64,000 nucleotides of DNA from Flavobacterium sp. 9R (GCF_902506345.1 NZ_LR733413.1:3173198-3237197); one strand, 5' to 3'. Shown: positions 33,492 to 44,472, numbered from the stretch's first letter. Numbers and translations are program-made. Notes: generated from the sequence alone by a model not told the origin.

Positions 33492-35777
33492 ATGGAGAAT
33501 AACAACAAAAGAAAGGAAGCTTTATTATACCACGCAAAGCCAACTCCTGGAAAGATTCAAGTAGTTCCAACAAAAAAATATGCCACACAAAGAGATTTGT
33601 CATTAGCCTATTCACCTGGTGTTGCTGAGCCTTGTTTAGAAATTGCAAAAGATGTAGATAACGTTTACAAATACACCGCAAAAGGAAATTTAGTAGCGGT
33701 AATTACCAATGGAACAGCAGTTTTGGGACTTGGGGACATTGGGCCAGAAGCTTCAAAACCAGTAATGGAAGGGAAAGGACTTTTGTTCAAAATATTTTCG
33801 GATATCGATGTATTTGATATCGAAATTGGAACCAAAAATGTTGACGAATTCATCGAAACAGTAAAAAATATTGCTCCTACTTTTGGAGGAATCAACCTTG
33901 AAGATATCAAAGCACCTGAGTCTTTTGAAATCGAAAGACGATTAGTTGAAGAACTAAATATTCCGGTGATGCATGATGACCAACACGGAACAGCAATTAT
34001 TTCTTCAGCAGCTTTACTTAATGCATTAGAGCTAGCTGATAAAAAAGCCGAAGATATTAAAATGGTCGTTTCTGGAGCGGGTTCTGCTGCAATTGCATGC
34101 GCAGATTTGTATGTGCTTTTAGGAATAAAACCAGAGAATGTATACATGTTTAATAGTAAAGGTTTGTTGACAAAAGACAATCCTTCTATTTCCGAATTGC
34201 AACGAAAATACGCAAGAGATTGCGAGCCGATTAGCTTAGCAGAAGCTATGAAAGGTTGTGATTTGTTCTTAGGTCTTTCTACGGCAGATGTTTTGACGCC
34301 AGAAATGCTTTTGAGCATGGCCGAAAATCCAATTGTTTTCGCCATGGCCAATCCAAATCCTGAGATTGAATACAATTTAGCCATTGCTACTCGTAAAGAT
34401 ATCATTATGGCTACTGGCCGTTCGGATTATCCGAATCAAGTAAATAACGTATTGGGATTCCCTTATATTTTTAGAGGCGCACTAGATGTTCGTGCCACCA
34501 AAATCAACGAAGCAATGAAAATGGCTGCCGTTAGAGCATTGGCATCTTTAGCCAAAGAATCAGTTCCAGAACAAGTAAATGTGGCTTACGGAGCTACCAA
34601 ACTAACTTTTGGTCGTGAGTATATTATTCCAAAACCTTTCGACCCAAGATTGATTGCGGTAGTTGCACCAGCTGTTGCCAAAGCAGCTATGGAATCCGGA
34701 GTAGCACAAAACCCAATTACCGATTGGGAAAAATACAAAGATGAATTGTTGGAGCGTTTAGGTCACGACAACAAATTGGTTCGTATGATTACAACTAGAG
34801 CCAAATCGGACCCTAAGTCTATTGTTTTTGCAGAAGCAGACCATTTAGATGTGCTAAAAGCAGCTCAAATTGTTCACGACGAAGGTATTGGTTTCCCGAT
34901 TTTGTTAGGAAATAAAGAAATTATCTTGGAATTAAAGGCTGAGATTGGTTTTGATGCTGATGTGACAATTATTGACCCAAAAGAAAAAGAAGAAGAAGGA
35001 AGAAGAGACCGTTTTGCCACGGCTTATTGGGAGACCAGAAAAAGAAGAGGAATTTCATTTTTGGATGCTCAAAAATTAATGCGCGAGCGTAATTATTTTG
35101 CCGCAATGATGGTCAATGTTGGCGAAGCTGATGCATTGGTTAGCGGACATTCTAGAAGTTATCCTTCGGTAGTAAAGCCAATGTTACAATTGGTTGATAA
35201 GGCACCAGGAGCATCAATTGTTGCTACTGCTAACATTATGATGACAAAACGAGGGCCAATGTTTTTCTCTGATACTGCTATCAATATAAATCCATCAGCA
35301 GATGAATTGGCAAAAATTGCGTTAATGACGGCCAAAACAGCAAGAATGTTTGGAGTGGAGCCTGTAATTGCAATGGTTTCGTATTCAAATTTTGGTTCTT
35401 CAACCAATCCAAGTGCAGGAAAAGTTCGTGAGGCAGTGGCCTATTTGCATGAAAATTATCCAGATTTATGTATTGATGGAGAAATTCAAGCAGATTTTGC
35501 CTTGAATCCAGATATGCTAAAAGCTAAATTTCCTTTTTCTAAACTTGCCGATAAAAAAGTGAATACATTGGTTTTTCCAAATTTAGAATCAGCCAACATC
35601 ACTTATAAATTGTTGAAAGAGTTAGATAAAGTGGAGTCTATAGGGCCAATTATGTTGGGAATGGGCAAACCAGTTCATATTTTTCAATTAGGAGCTAGTG
35701 TTGAGGAAATGGTAAATATGTCTGCCATAGCAATCATTGATGCTCAAGAAAAACAAAAGAAAAAAGCGAATAATTAA
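33492..35777 (+). CDS. maeB: NADP-dependent malic enzyme, MaeB type
   Basis: A 761-residue fused enzyme that decarboxylates malate to pyruvate and reduces NAD(P)+. The N-terminal malic domain (about 18-150; SLAYSPGVAEPC, NGTAVLGLGDIGPEA) and the NAD-binding domain (about 160-400; VVSGAGSAAIACADL) are followed by a C-terminal phosphotransacetylase-like domain (about 430-755; SGHSRSYPSVVKPM). The C-terminal domain in this family is regulatory rather than a phosphate acetyltransferase. It has its own promoter and terminator and is a single-gene unit. Confidence 0.95.
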   Translation: MENNNKRKEALLYHAKPTPGKIQVVPTKKYATQRDLSLAYSPGVAEPCLEIAKDVDNVYKYTAKGNLVAVITNGTAVLGLGDIGPEASKPVMEGKGLLFKIFSDIDVFDIEIGTKNVDEFIETVKNIAPTFGGINLEDIKAPESFEIERRLVEELNIPVMHDDQHGTAIISSAALLNALELADKKAEDIKMVVSGAGSAAIACADLYVLLGIKPENVYMFNSKGLLTKDNPSISELQRKYARDCEPISLAEAMKGCDLFLGLSTADVLTPEMLLSMAENPIVFAMANPNPEIEYNLAIATRKDIIMATGRSDYPNQVNNVLGFPYIFRGALDVRATKINEAMKMAAVRALASLAKESVPEQVNVAYGATKLTFGREYIIPKPFDPRLIAVVAPAVAKAAMESGVAQNPITDWEKYKDELLERLGHDNKLVRMITTRAKSDPKSIVFAEADHLDVLKAAQIVHDEGIGFPILLGNKEIILELKAEIGFDADVTIIDPKEKEEEGRRDRFATAYWETRKRRGISFLDAQKLMRERNYFAAMMVNVGEADALVSGHSRSYPSVVKPMLQLVDKAPGASIVATANIMMTKRGPMFFSDTAININPSADELAKIALMTAKTARMFGVEPVIAMVSYSNFGSSTNPSAGKVREAVAYLHENYPDLCIDGEIQADFALNPDMLKAKFPFSKLADKKVNTLVFPNLESANITYKLLKELDKVESIGPIMLGMGKPVHIFQLGASVEEMVNMSAIAIIDAQEKQKKKANN

Positions 35778-35794
35778 GTAAAACACAAAGTAAC

Positions 35795-35836
35795 AAAAGT
35801 CTAGCAGATGATTTTCAATCAAATGCTGGACTTTTT
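35795..35836 (+). terminator. Intrinsic terminator after malic enzyme
   Basis: AAAAGTCTAGCA (35795-35806) pairs with TGCTGGACTTTT (35824-35835), with one G-T pair and a 17-base loop, and runs into T residues. The ruvA promoter begins at once. Confidence 0.75.
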
Positions 35837-35839
35837 TGT

Positions 35840-35847
35840 TATATTTG
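35840..35847 (+). promoter_or_regulatory. Promoter -7 element for ruvA-sprA
   Basis: TATATTTG fits TAnnTTTG and lies 18 bases before ruvA, directly after the malic enzyme terminator. Confidence 0.6.
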
Positions 35848-35865
35848 GTTCGTTAAAACAAATAA

Positions 35866-36447
35866 ATGATTGCACATTTACAAGGGAAATTAGTAGAAAA
35901 ATCACCAACGCACATCGTTATAGATTGTGCTGGTGTAGGATATCATATTAATATATCATTACATACTTATTCATTATTGCCAAACAATGATTTTGTAAAG
36001 GTATATACCCATCTTCAAATTAAAGAAGATGCACATACTTTGTATGGTTTTATAGAAAAATCCGAAAGAGAGATTTTTCGATTGTTATTGTCTGTTTCCG
36101 GAATAGGAGCGGGGATTGCTAGAACAATGCTTTCTTCTTTAGACCCAAGACAAATTACAAATGCTATTGCTTCTGCTGATGTTTCGACTATTCAATCAAT
36201 CAAAGGTATTGGAAATAAAACGGCACAACGAGTTATACTCGATTTGAAAGAAAAAGTTGTTAAATTATACGATTTAGACGAACTTTCAGTATCGCAAAGC
36301 AATACAAATAAAGATGAAGCGTTATCTGCTCTAGAGGTTTTGGGTTTTGTTCGAAAGACTTGCGAAAAAGTAATCGAGAAGATTGTTTTAGCAGAGCCTG
36401 ATGCTACAGTAGAAACCATTATTAAGAAAGCCTTAAAAAGTTTGTAA
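35866..36447 (+). CDS. ruvA: Holliday junction DNA helicase subunit RuvA
   Basis: A 193-residue RuvA of normal length. The N-terminal OB-fold (about 1-62; MIAHLQGKLVEKSP) is followed by two helix-hairpin-helix motifs (SVSGIGAGIARTMLS, SIKGIGNKTAQRVILDLKEK) and a C-terminal RuvB-binding domain (SALEVLGF). It binds Holliday junctions and directs branch migration by RuvB. sprA starts 23 bases downstream, an arrangement conserved in Flavobacterium, so the two are probably co-transcribed. Confidence 0.97.
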   Translation: MIAHLQGKLVEKSPTHIVIDCAGVGYHINISLHTYSLLPNNDFVKVYTHLQIKEDAHTLYGFIEKSEREIFRLLLSVSGIGAGIARTMLSSLDPRQITNAIASADVSTIQSIKGIGNKTAQRVILDLKEKVVKLYDLDELSVSQSNTNKDEALSALEVLGFVRKTCEKVIEKIVLAEPDATVETIIKKALKSL

Positions 36448-36470
36448 AAGAACCAAGAGAGTCCAATTGC

Positions 36471-39400
36471 ATGCGTAAAATTTGTATTTTTTTACTTGTT
36501 GTATGTGCCAGTTTTGTATCGTATGGTCAAGTAAATCCAACGGTTCAAGATACGGTAAAAAAAGGGTATACGGTAGGGAAGCTTCAAATAAAAGACCCTA
36601 AAAGTGTATTGTCATCCTATACTTATGATCCCGTAACTGATCGATATGTGTATACAAGTTCTATTGACGGAATCAACATCAATTTTCCCATAATACTTAC
36701 CCCTGCAGAATACGAAAAATTAGTACTCCAAGAATCAAGGCGCAATTATTTTAAGAAAAAAGCAGACGCCATTGATGGAAAAAAGAAAGGAGCTGAAGAA
36801 GCAAAAAAAGACTTGTTACCACGCTATTATATAAAGTCGAGTTTCTTTGAGTCTGTTTTTGGTAGTAATACAATTGATGTTAAACCAACAGGTTCTGTAG
36901 AGATGGATCTAGGAGTGCGGTATACAAAGCAAGACAATCCATCATTTTCTCCAAGAAACAGAGCGGTTACTTCTTTTGATTTTGATCAAAGAATAAGTAT
37001 GAGTTTGATGGGAAAAGTGGGCACCCGATTAAGCGTTAATGCTAATTATGACACACAATCTACTTTTGCATTTCAAAATTTAATAAAGTTAGAATACACT
37101 CCTTCTGAAGATGATATTATTCAAAAAATAGAAGTTGGTAACGTGAGCATGCCACTGAATAGCTCCTTAATTCGAGGTGTTCAAAGTTTGTTTGGGGTAA
37201 AAACGCAATTACAATTCGGAAAAACAACACTTACGGGAATTTTTTCTGAGCAAAAGTCACAAACCAGAAGCTTAGTTGCCGAAGGAGGAGGAACGGTTCA
37301 GAATTATGAACTTTTTGCTTTAGATTATGATAATGACCGCCACTTTTTCTTGTCTCAATATTTTAGAAGCCGATACGACAAAGCCCTAGAAGGCTATCCT
37401 TTTATTGATAGTAGAGTTCAAATTACAAGAATTGAAGTTTGGGTAACCAACAAACAAAATAGAGTAAATGCTACATCAAATAATTTACGAAACATTATTG
37501 CGATACAAGATTTAGGAGAAGCACAATTAACGGGATTGGCAGACAATGAAGTAGTGGTGTTGAACCCGTCAACAGGAATTTTTAATAACCCGGCCAACTC
37601 TCCTTCTGATAATACTAATAATGATTATGATCCTGGACAAATAGCAGCGGGGACAGGTTTGTTGAATCCAAATATTAGAGAAATTGCGACATCAAGTTCA
37701 GGATTTAATACTACAGTTGCTGAAGGAAGAGATTATTCTAAGTTGGAAAATGCAAGAAAACTAACAGCCAATGAATATACTTTTAATTCAAAATTAGGAT
37801 TCATTTCGTTGCAACAGCGTTTGAGTAATGATGAGGTTCTAGCGGTTGCTTACCAATATACAATTGGAGATCAAGTCTATCAAGTTGGAGAATTTGGTAA
37901 TGATGGTGTGGATGCAACCAATGTAGTTGGAGGAAACAATAATGTGCCTCAGGCGATTATTACACAAAGTTTGATTTTGAAAATGCTGAAAAGCAACTTG
38001 ACCAACGTGAAGGATCCAATTTGGAACTTGATGATGAAAAATATCTATCAAGTGCCAGGCGGCTATCAATTGAAGCAAGAAGATTTCCGAATGAATATCT
38101 TGTATGCCGACCCTTCGCCAATCAATTATATTACTGAAGTTCCAGGAACTCCTTTTCCCTCAAATCCTACTCCAGAAAATAAAGTTGCAGAGACTCCTTT
38201 ATTAAAAGTTTTTAATCTGGACAGATTGAATTTCAACAACGATCCACAAGCGGGTGGTGATGGTTTCTTTGATTTTCTTCCGGGGACAACTATCGATGCT
38301 CAGAATGGTAGAATTATGTTTACTACGAAAGAACCGTTTGGAGAGCTTATATTTTCAAAATTAAAAACACCAAATTCTGCAGAAAATTATAAAGATGTAG
38401 ATACGTATAATCCCAATCAAAAGAAGTATGTTTTCAGAAGTATGTATCGTAATACTCAGGCAGGAGCATTACAAGACATCGATAAAAACAAGTACTTGAT
38501 TAGAGGGAAATACAAATCTTCAAGTGGCGACGGAATTCCAATTGGAGCACTCAATGTTCCGCAAGGCTCTGTGGTGGTTACTGCCGCAGGTAGACGTTTG
38601 GTAGAGGGAGTAGATTATAGTGTAAATTATCAATTGGGTAGGGTACAAATTTTAGACCCTTCGCTTCAAGCTTCTAATACGCCTATTGAAGTTTCTTTAG
38701 AAAACAATTCCATCTTTGGTCAGCAAACCAGAAGATTTATGGGTTTAAATGTAGAACATAAAATATCAGATAAATTTGTTATTGGCGGGACCTATTTAAA
38801 AATGACGGAAAGACCGTTTACGCAAAAATCCAATTATGGTCAAGAATCGGTTAACAATACTATTTTTGGCTTCAATGGAAATTTTGCAACAGAAGTTCCG
38901 TTTTTTACACGCTTGGTTAACAAATTACCTAATATTGATACTGATGTACCATCTAATCTTTCAATCAGAGGAGAAATCGCTTTTTTGAAACCCGATACAC
39001 CAAAAGCGGATCGTTTTAATGGAGAGTCTACAATTTATGTTGATGATTTCGAAGGTTCTCAATCTACTATTGATTTGCGCTCGCCTTTTGCTTGGAGTTT
39101 GTCTTCTACACCAGTAAACGATGCCGAAAGTCAATACAATTTTAATGAAGGCGCCAACGATTTGAGTTATGGTTTCAAAAGAGCCAAATTGGCTTGGTAT
39201 ACTATCGATCCATTGTTTTATACACAAAAGCCAACAGGAATTTCAAATGATGATATTTCCTTAAATACCACTCGTCGAATTTTTAGCGAAGAATTGTATC
39301 CCAATACAGATATTGCTCAAGGACAAACGCAGGTAGTCAACACGTTAGATTTGAGTTATTATCCACAAGATAGAGGGCCTTATAATAATTCGACCACTTT

Positions 39401-42400
39401 TGCCTCTTCTCCAAAAGACAATTTCGGAGGAATCATGAGAGCGATCAATACTACTAACTTTGAACAAGGAAATGTTGAGTATATTCAGTTTTGGGTTTTG
39501 GATCCGTATGTTGGTAAGGGTAATATTTCGCCATCCAATTCAGGGAAGTTATATTTTAACTTAGGAGAAATTTCAGAAGATGTTCTAAAAGACGGAAGAA
39601 AACAATACGAAAATGGTTTGGGGCCAGATCAAATTTTGGTGAATCCAAGGCCTATTTGGGGAGATGTTCCTGCCTCCCAATCCTTGATTTATGCCTTTGA
39701 TGGAAATGCTTCTAATAGAACCAATCAGGATATTGGATTAGACGGTATGAAGAACGATCAAGAGGCTACCGTATATTCTAATTTTGCGTCAGAGCCCGAT
39801 CCAGCTGGCGATGATTATACTTATTTTGCAAATACCACTGGAGGTGTTTTGGATCGTTATAAGAACTACAATGGAACAGATGGCAACTCAGCAGTAAATA
39901 TCTCCGATGCCAATAGAGGGTCTACTACTTTTCCTGACGTTGAAGATATTAATCGCGATAATACAATGAATACTATCAATGCTTATTATGAATACAGTAT
40001 TGATATGAGACCCAATATGAATGTTGGTGAAAATTACATTACTGATATTCGAAACACGCAGCAAACCTTACCTGATGGTTCGTCTACAGAAGCAAGGTGG
40101 ATTCAATTTAAAATTCCAGTTTCTCAGCCACAAAACACTATTGGTGGGATATCCGATTTTCGTTCTATCCGATTCATGAGAATGTTTATGACGAATTTTG
40201 AATCACCTATTACCCTTCGTTTTGGAGCCTTAGATTTAGTTCGTGGGGAATGGAGAAGGTATACTAATTCTTTGGATTTTAATGATACCAATGTTGCAGA
40301 TGATGACACAACTTTGGATGTACTTGCTGTCAATATTCAAGAGAATAACGAACGTTGCCCTATAAATTATGTAACCCCTCCCGGAGTAGTAAGAGAACAG
40401 CTTTACAATAACAATACGGTTATCAATCAAAATGAACAGTCATTAGCATTACGAGTTTCGGGTAAAGGTTTAGAACCTAATGATTCAAGAGCTGTTTTCA
40501 AGAATGTTAGTATTGATATGCGACAGTTCAATAAATTAAAAATGTTCCTGCACGCAGAATCTTTGCCTAATGAAATAGTGTTACGAGACAACCAAATGGT
40601 AGGTTTTATTCGTTTTGGAAATGACTTTACAGATAATTTCTATCAAATTGAAATTCCTTTGCAGGTTACAATTCCATCTCCGGATTGTAAGGTAGGTGCT
40701 TCTGCCGTTTGGCCTGAAGCCAATGAAATAGATTTGAAGTTAGATTTATTGACCAAATTAAAAATTCTGGCGATGGGTATTGACCCTACGACGCTACCTC
40801 AAGATGGTGTTTTTTATAAATTCGAAGACGAGTTAGATAATTCTTTGTCTGGCAAAACCAATAGATTGCGAATAGGAATCAAAGGAAATCCGAATTTTGG
40901 TTTGGTTAGAACTTTGATGGTTGGTGTGAAAAGCGATGAATTAAGACTACCAATTCTAGGAGAGGTTTGGTTTAACGAGTTGCGTTTGGCAGATATGGAT
41001 AACAAAGGAGGAATGGCTGCTTTGCTAAATATTGATACCAATATGGCTGATTTTGCTACACTTTCACTAACAGGAAGAAAAACAACCATTGGTTTTGGCG
41101 CTTTAGAGCAAGGACCAAATGAACGCAGTAGGGAAGATATTCAACAGTATGGGGTAGTAACCAATTTGAATTTGGGACAATTATTACCAAAAAAATGGGG
41201 GATTAATTTACCGTTCAATTATGGGATTGGTGAAGAAGTAATTACTCCAGAATATGACCCTTTTAATCAAGATATTAAATTAAAGCAATTAATTCGCGAA
41301 ACTACTGATAAAGATGCTAGAGATAATATCGAAAGTCGCGCGATTGATTATACAAAACGTACAAGCATAAACTTTATTGGAGTAAGAAAAGAAAGAAGTC
41401 CTGAGCAAAAACCACATGTGTATGATCCCGAGAATTTTACTTTCTCTCAGTCGTACAACGAGGTGGAACGTCATGATTATGAAATAGAGAGCTATACCGA
41501 CCAGTTGAGTAATACCACGGTAAATTATGCGTACAGTTTTCAAAACAAACCTTACGAACCATTCAAGAAAAAAACATTTGTAAACAAAAGCGAGTATTGG
41601 AAATGGTTGCAAGATTTCAATTTCAATTTTTTACCAACTAATATCACTTTTAATAGTAGTGTGATTAGACAATACAATCGCCAGCAATTCCGTCAAGTAG
41701 ATGTAGTTGGAATTGGTTTGGATCCTTTGTACAGAAGAAATTTTGCGTTTAATTATCAATATGGTTTTAATTACAACTTGACCAAATCCTTAAAGATAAA
41801 TTATACAGCTTCTTCAAATAATATTGTCAAAAGTTATCTGAATGAAAATGATGTTCCAATTGATTCATTTACGATTTGGGATAGTTATTTTGATATTGGT
41901 GACCCTAATCAGCACATGCAACAACTTATTGTGAATTATGATATTCCGTTGAATAAGATTCCGGTGTTTGGTTTTGTAAAAGCAAATTTCACTTATCAAG
42001 GGGATTATAGTTGGCAACGTGCATCGAATGCTTTCGACAACGTAACCATCGGAGGAGTTGATTATAATTTAGGAAATACGATTCAAAACGCTAGCTCAAA
42101 AATATTGAACGCTTCCTTTGTAATGGAAACGTTCTACAAATACATTGGGCTTTCTAAAAAAACACTAGCTGCGGGTGCTGCTAAACCAAAAGCTGTAGCT
42201 CCAAAACCTGGTGAAAAAGTAGTCAATACAGCCGTTAAGCCTTTACAGCAAAGAAGCCCATTTATGGACGGATTGATTGGGGTATTGACAAGTGTGAAAA
42301 ATGTTCAAGTCAATTATACTCACAATAGCGGAACTGTATTGCCTGGTTTTACGCCAAGTGTTGGTTTCTTGGGTTCCTCCCGTCCTTCATTTGGTTTCAT

Positions 42401-43610
42401 TTTTGGAAGTCAAGATGATATTCGATACGAATCGGCCAAAAGAGGTTGGTTGACCACTTATCAAGACTTTAATCAAAATTACACGCAAGTAACCAATAAA
42501 ATACTAAAGGCTACTGCCAATATTGATTTGTTTCCTGATTTCAAAATAGACTTAACTGCTGATCGTGCTTATTCTGAGAATTCATCCGAACAGTATAGCG
42601 TTATTTCTGGAAATTATACTCCATTGTCACCGTACAGTTATGGAATGTTTTCTATTTCGACGGTATTGATCAAAACAGCTTTTTCAAAAAGTGATGAGAC
42701 TGGTTCAGCTGCCTTTGATGACTTTAGAGCTAACCGACTAACAGTTGCTAATAGATTAGCTACTCAAAGAGGTATTGATATTAATAATCCAGGTAATATC
42801 GATGCAGATGGATTTCCTATTGGTTACGGAAAAAATAGTCAAGCAGTATTGCTGCCTGCTTTTTTGGCTGCTTATACTGGAGGTAATGCCAATGATGTGT
42901 CGACAGGGATTTTTAGAAGTTTCCCTATTCCGAACTGGTCTGTAAAGTACAATGGCTTTATGAGGTATACTTTTTTCAAAAACAATTTCAAAAGGGTTTC
43001 GCTCTTACATAATTATCGTGCTTCTTATACTATTAATGATTATCGTTCAAATTTTGAGTACACCAAAAATCCGAATGGAGTAGATGTGAGTGGTAATTAT
43101 TTTAGTCCAAAAGTGATTTCTAACGTGAACTTGGTAGAACAATTTAGTCCTTTAGTTCGATTGGATTTTGAATTGAAAAACTCTTTCAAAGTATTGACCG
43201 AAATCAAAAAAGACCGTGCTCTATCAATGAGTTTTGATAACAATCTATTGACAGAAGTAAAAGGAGTGGAGTATATTGTAGGTTTAGGATATCGTTTTAA
43301 AGATGTGATTTTTTCTTCTCGTTTGGCAGATAACCCAACAGGAATCATCAAAAGCGACATCAATGTTAAGGCAGATTTGTCCTATAGAAACAATCAAACA
43401 ATTGTTCGCTATTTGGATTATGACAACAATCAATTGGCTGCTGGACAAAATATTTGGCAATTGCGCGTGGCTGCTGATTATGCCTTTAGTAAAAATCTAA
43501 CCGCTATATTCTATTACGATCATTCGTTCTCTAAAGCGGTAATTTCAACAACTTTTCCTCTTACTAATATTCGTTCAGGATTTACTATTCGTTACAATTT
43601 CGGAAATTAA
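36471..43610 (+). CDS. sprA: SprA, type IX secretion translocon / gliding motility protein
   Basis: A 2379-residue outer-membrane protein with a signal peptide (cleavage near residue 20, VSYG-QVNP). Length and sequence match SprA/Sov, the giant 36-strand barrel through which type IX substrates cross the outer membrane. Characteristic segments include YYIKSSFFESVFGSNTIDVK near the N-terminus and NTLDLSYYPQDRGPYN in the middle. It is needed for secretion of gliding adhesins and other proteins with C-terminal sorting domains. The gene lies between ruvA and gcvH as in other Flavobacteria. No frameshift was seen. Confidence 0.97.
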   Translation: MRKICIFLLVVCASFVSYGQVNPTVQDTVKKGYTVGKLQIKDPKSVLSSYTYDPVTDRYVYTSSIDGININFPIILTPAEYEKLVLQESRRNYFKKKADAIDGKKKGAEEAKKDLLPRYYIKSSFFESVFGSNTIDVKPTGSVEMDLGVRYTKQDNPSFSPRNRAVTSFDFDQRISMSLMGKVGTRLSVNANYDTQSTFAFQNLIKLEYTPSEDDIIQKIEVGNVSMPLNSSLIRGVQSLFGVKTQLQFGKTTLTGIFSEQKSQTRSLVAEGGGTVQNYELFALDYDNDRHFFLSQYFRSRYDKALEGYPFIDSRVQITRIEVWVTNKQNRVNATSNNLRNIIAIQDLGEAQLTGLADNEVVVLNPSTGIFNNPANSPSDNTNNDYDPGQIAAGTGLLNPNIREIATSSSGFNTTVAEGRDYSKLENARKLTANEYTFNSKLGFISLQQRLSNDEVLAVAYQYTIGDQVYQVGEFGNDGVDATNVVGGNNNVPQAIITQSLILKMLKSNLTNVKDPIWNLMMKNIYQVPGGYQLKQEDFRMNILYADPSPINYITEVPGTPFPSNPTPENKVAETPLLKVFNLDRLNFNNDPQAGGDGFFDFLPGTTIDAQNGRIMFTTKEPFGELIFSKLKTPNSAENYKDVDTYNPNQKKYVFRSMYRNTQAGALQDIDKNKYLIRGKYKSSSGDGIPIGALNVPQGSVVVTAAGRRLVEGVDYSVNYQLGRVQILDPSLQASNTPIEVSLENNSIFGQQTRRFMGLNVEHKISDKFVIGGTYLKMTERPFTQKSNYGQESVNNTIFGFNGNFATEVPFFTRLVNKLPNIDTDVPSNLSIRGEIAFLKPDTPKADRFNGESTIYVDDFEGSQSTIDLRSPFAWSLSSTPVNDAESQYNFNEGANDLSYGFKRAKLAWYTIDPLFYTQKPTGISNDDISLNTTRRIFSEELYPNTDIAQGQTQVVNTLDLSYYPQDRGPYNNSTTFASSPKDNFGGIMRAINTTNFEQGNVEYIQFWVLDPYVGKGNISPSNSGKLYFNLGEISEDVLKDGRKQYENGLGPDQILVNPRPIWGDVPASQSLIYAFDGNASNRTNQDIGLDGMKNDQEATVYSNFASEPDPAGDDYTYFANTTGGVLDRYKNYNGTDGNSAVNISDANRGSTTFPDVEDINRDNTMNTINAYYEYSIDMRPNMNVGENYITDIRNTQQTLPDGSSTEARWIQFKIPVSQPQNTIGGISDFRSIRFMRMFMTNFESPITLRFGALDLVRGEWRRYTNSLDFNDTNVADDDTTLDVLAVNIQENNERCPINYVTPPGVVREQLYNNNTVINQNEQSLALRVSGKGLEPNDSRAVFKNVSIDMRQFNKLKMFLHAESLPNEIVLRDNQMVGFIRFGNDFTDNFYQIEIPLQVTIPSPDCKVGASAVWPEANEIDLKLDLLTKLKILAMGIDPTTLPQDGVFYKFEDELDNSLSGKTNRLRIGIKGNPNFGLVRTLMVGVKSDELRLPILGEVWFNELRLADMDNKGGMAALLNIDTNMADFATLSLTGRKTTIGFGALEQGPNERSREDIQQYGVVTNLNLGQLLPKKWGINLPFNYGIGEEVITPEYDPFNQDIKLKQLIRETTDKDARDNIESRAIDYTKRTSINFIGVRKERSPEQKPHVYDPENFTFSQSYNEVERHDYEIESYTDQLSNTTVNYAYSFQNKPYEPFKKKTFVNKSEYWKWLQDFNFNFLPTNITFNSSVIRQYNRQQFRQVDVVGIGLDPLYRRNFAFNYQYGFNYNLTKSLKINYTASSNNIVKSYLNENDVPIDSFTIWDSYFDIGDPNQHMQQLIVNYDIPLNKIPVFGFVKANFTYQGDYSWQRASNAFDNVTIGGVDYNLGNTIQNASSKILNASFVMETFYKYIGLSKKTLAAGAAKPKAVAPKPGEKVVNTAVKPLQQRSPFMDGLIGVLTSVKNVQVNYTHNSGTVLPGFTPSVGFLGSSRPSFGFIFGSQDDIRYESAKRGWLTTYQDFNQNYTQVTNKILKATANIDLFPDFKIDLTADRAYSENSSEQYSVISGNYTPLSPYSYGMFSISTVLIKTAFSKSDETGSAAFDDFRANRLTVANRLATQRGIDINNPGNIDADGFPIGYGKNSQAVLLPAFLAAYTGGNANDVSTGIFRSFPIPNWSVKYNGFMRYTFFKNNFKRVSLLHNYRASYTINDYRSNFEYTKNPNGVDVSGNYFSPKVISNVNLVEQFSPLVRLDFELKNSFKVLTEIKKDRALSMSFDNNLLTEVKGVEYIVGLGYRFKDVIFSSRLADNPTGIIKSDINVKADLSYRNNQTIVRYLDYDNNQLAAGQNIWQLRVAADYAFSKNLTAIFYYDHSFSKAVISTTFPLTNIRSGFTIRYNFGN

Positions 43611-43649
43611 TTTGTACCTATTCTAAGTAAAAATTCAATATAAGATAGT

Positions 43650-43657
43650 TATCTTTG
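43650..43657 (+). promoter_or_regulatory. Promoter -7 element for gcvH
   Basis: TATCTTTG matches TAnnTTTG and lies 35 bases before the ATG at 43692. No clear -33 element is seen. Confidence 0.55.
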
Positions 43658-43691
43658 CGTTTTATTGTTAATAACACAACATTTATATATT

Positions 43692-44072
43692 ATGAGCGTA
43701 CCATCAAATTTAAAGTACACAAAAGATCACGAGTGGGTTAGTATCGAGGGAGATATTGCAACAGTAGGAATTACTCATTTTGCTCAAAAAGAGTTGGGAG
43801 ATATTGTATACGTAGAAGTTGAAACTTTAGACCAAACTTTGGATAAGGATGAAGTTTTTGGAACAGTTGAAGCAGTTAAAACTGTTTCTGATTTATTTTT
43901 ACCACTTTCTGGTGAAATCATTGCATTCAATGATGATTTAGAAAGCGCTCCAGAGACAGTAAATTCTGATCCTTATGGTGCTGGTTGGATGATTAAAGTG
44001 AAAATTGCTAATCCAGCTGAAATTGAAGAATTGCTTTCAGATGCTTCTTATAAGGAACTAATTGGTGCATAA
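43692..44072 (+). CDS. gcvH: Glycine cleavage system H protein
   Basis: A 126-residue lipoyl carrier protein. Lipoyl-lysine K63 sits in [12 protein letters not shown], and the protein starts [15 protein letters not shown] as is usual for the family. The open frame reaches a TTG at 43665, but the ATG at 43692 is the natural start and leaves room for the promoter. It shuttles the aminomethyl group between glycine dehydrogenase and aminomethyltransferase; the partner genes are not in this window. Its end overlaps the VanZ-like gene. Confidence 0.96.
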   Translation: MSVPSNLKYTKDHEWVSIEGDIATVGITHFAQKELGDIVYVEVETLDQTLDKDEVFGTVEAVKTVSDLFLPLSGEIIAFNDDLESAPETVNSDPYGAGWMIKVKIANPAEIEELLSDASYKELIGA

Positions 44073-44439
44073 ACAATTTTATTTTTTTGCTGCAATAGGT
44101 TGGACAATTTTGATGCTTTATGTTTGTCTAATGAAGTCGTCTGATGTTCCTTCCATCAACATTGTGGGAATTGATAAAATAGTGCACATTCTTTTACATC
44201 TATTTTTTACTTTTTTCTGGGGAATCACTTTAGTTAAAAATGGAAGATTGAGTAGTTTTTCAAAAGTAGTGTATGTATCTTTTTTTCTTTCCTTTTTATT
44301 CGGATTGCTAATAGAGTTCGTACAGGGCTATTTTACAACTTCCAGAAGTGCAGATGTTACTGATATTTTAGCGAATGTATTTGGAGCTCTTTTTGCCATC
44401 GCCCTTTTGTATCGATTTAAAGAAAAAATAGAAATCTAA
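44062..44439 (+). CDS. VanZ-like membrane protein
   Basis: A 125-residue protein with four predicted membrane helices and VanZ-family features ([17 protein letters not shown], then [27 protein letters not shown]). The start is a TTG at 44062 or a GTG at 44065, both inside the end of gcvH, so it is translationally coupled to it. In enterococci VanZ affects teicoplanin resistance; the role of the many other family members is unknown. A strong terminator follows. Confidence 0.85.
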   Translation: MVHKQFYFFAAIGWTILMLYVCLMKSSDVPSINIVGIDKIVHILLHLFFTFFWGITLVKNGRLSSFSKVVYVSFFLSFLFGLLIEFVQGYFTTSRSADVTDILANVFGALFAIALLYRFKEKIEI

Positions 44440-44448
44440 TAAAATTTT

Positions 44449-44472
44449 AAAATCCCATTTCGATGGGATTTT
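44449..44472 (+). terminator. Intrinsic terminator after the VanZ-like gene
   Basis: AAAATCCCAT pairs perfectly with ATGGGATTTT around a TTCG tetraloop, followed by T residues. Confidence 0.9.

Noticed and set aside
35100-35770. C-terminal part of the malic enzyme as a separate phosphate acetyltransferase
   Set aside because: It is in the same frame and is the normal regulatory domain of MaeB-type malic enzymes.
36471-43610. sprA as a novel giant protein
   Set aside because: Its length, motifs and place between ruvA and gcvH match the well-known type IX translocon protein.
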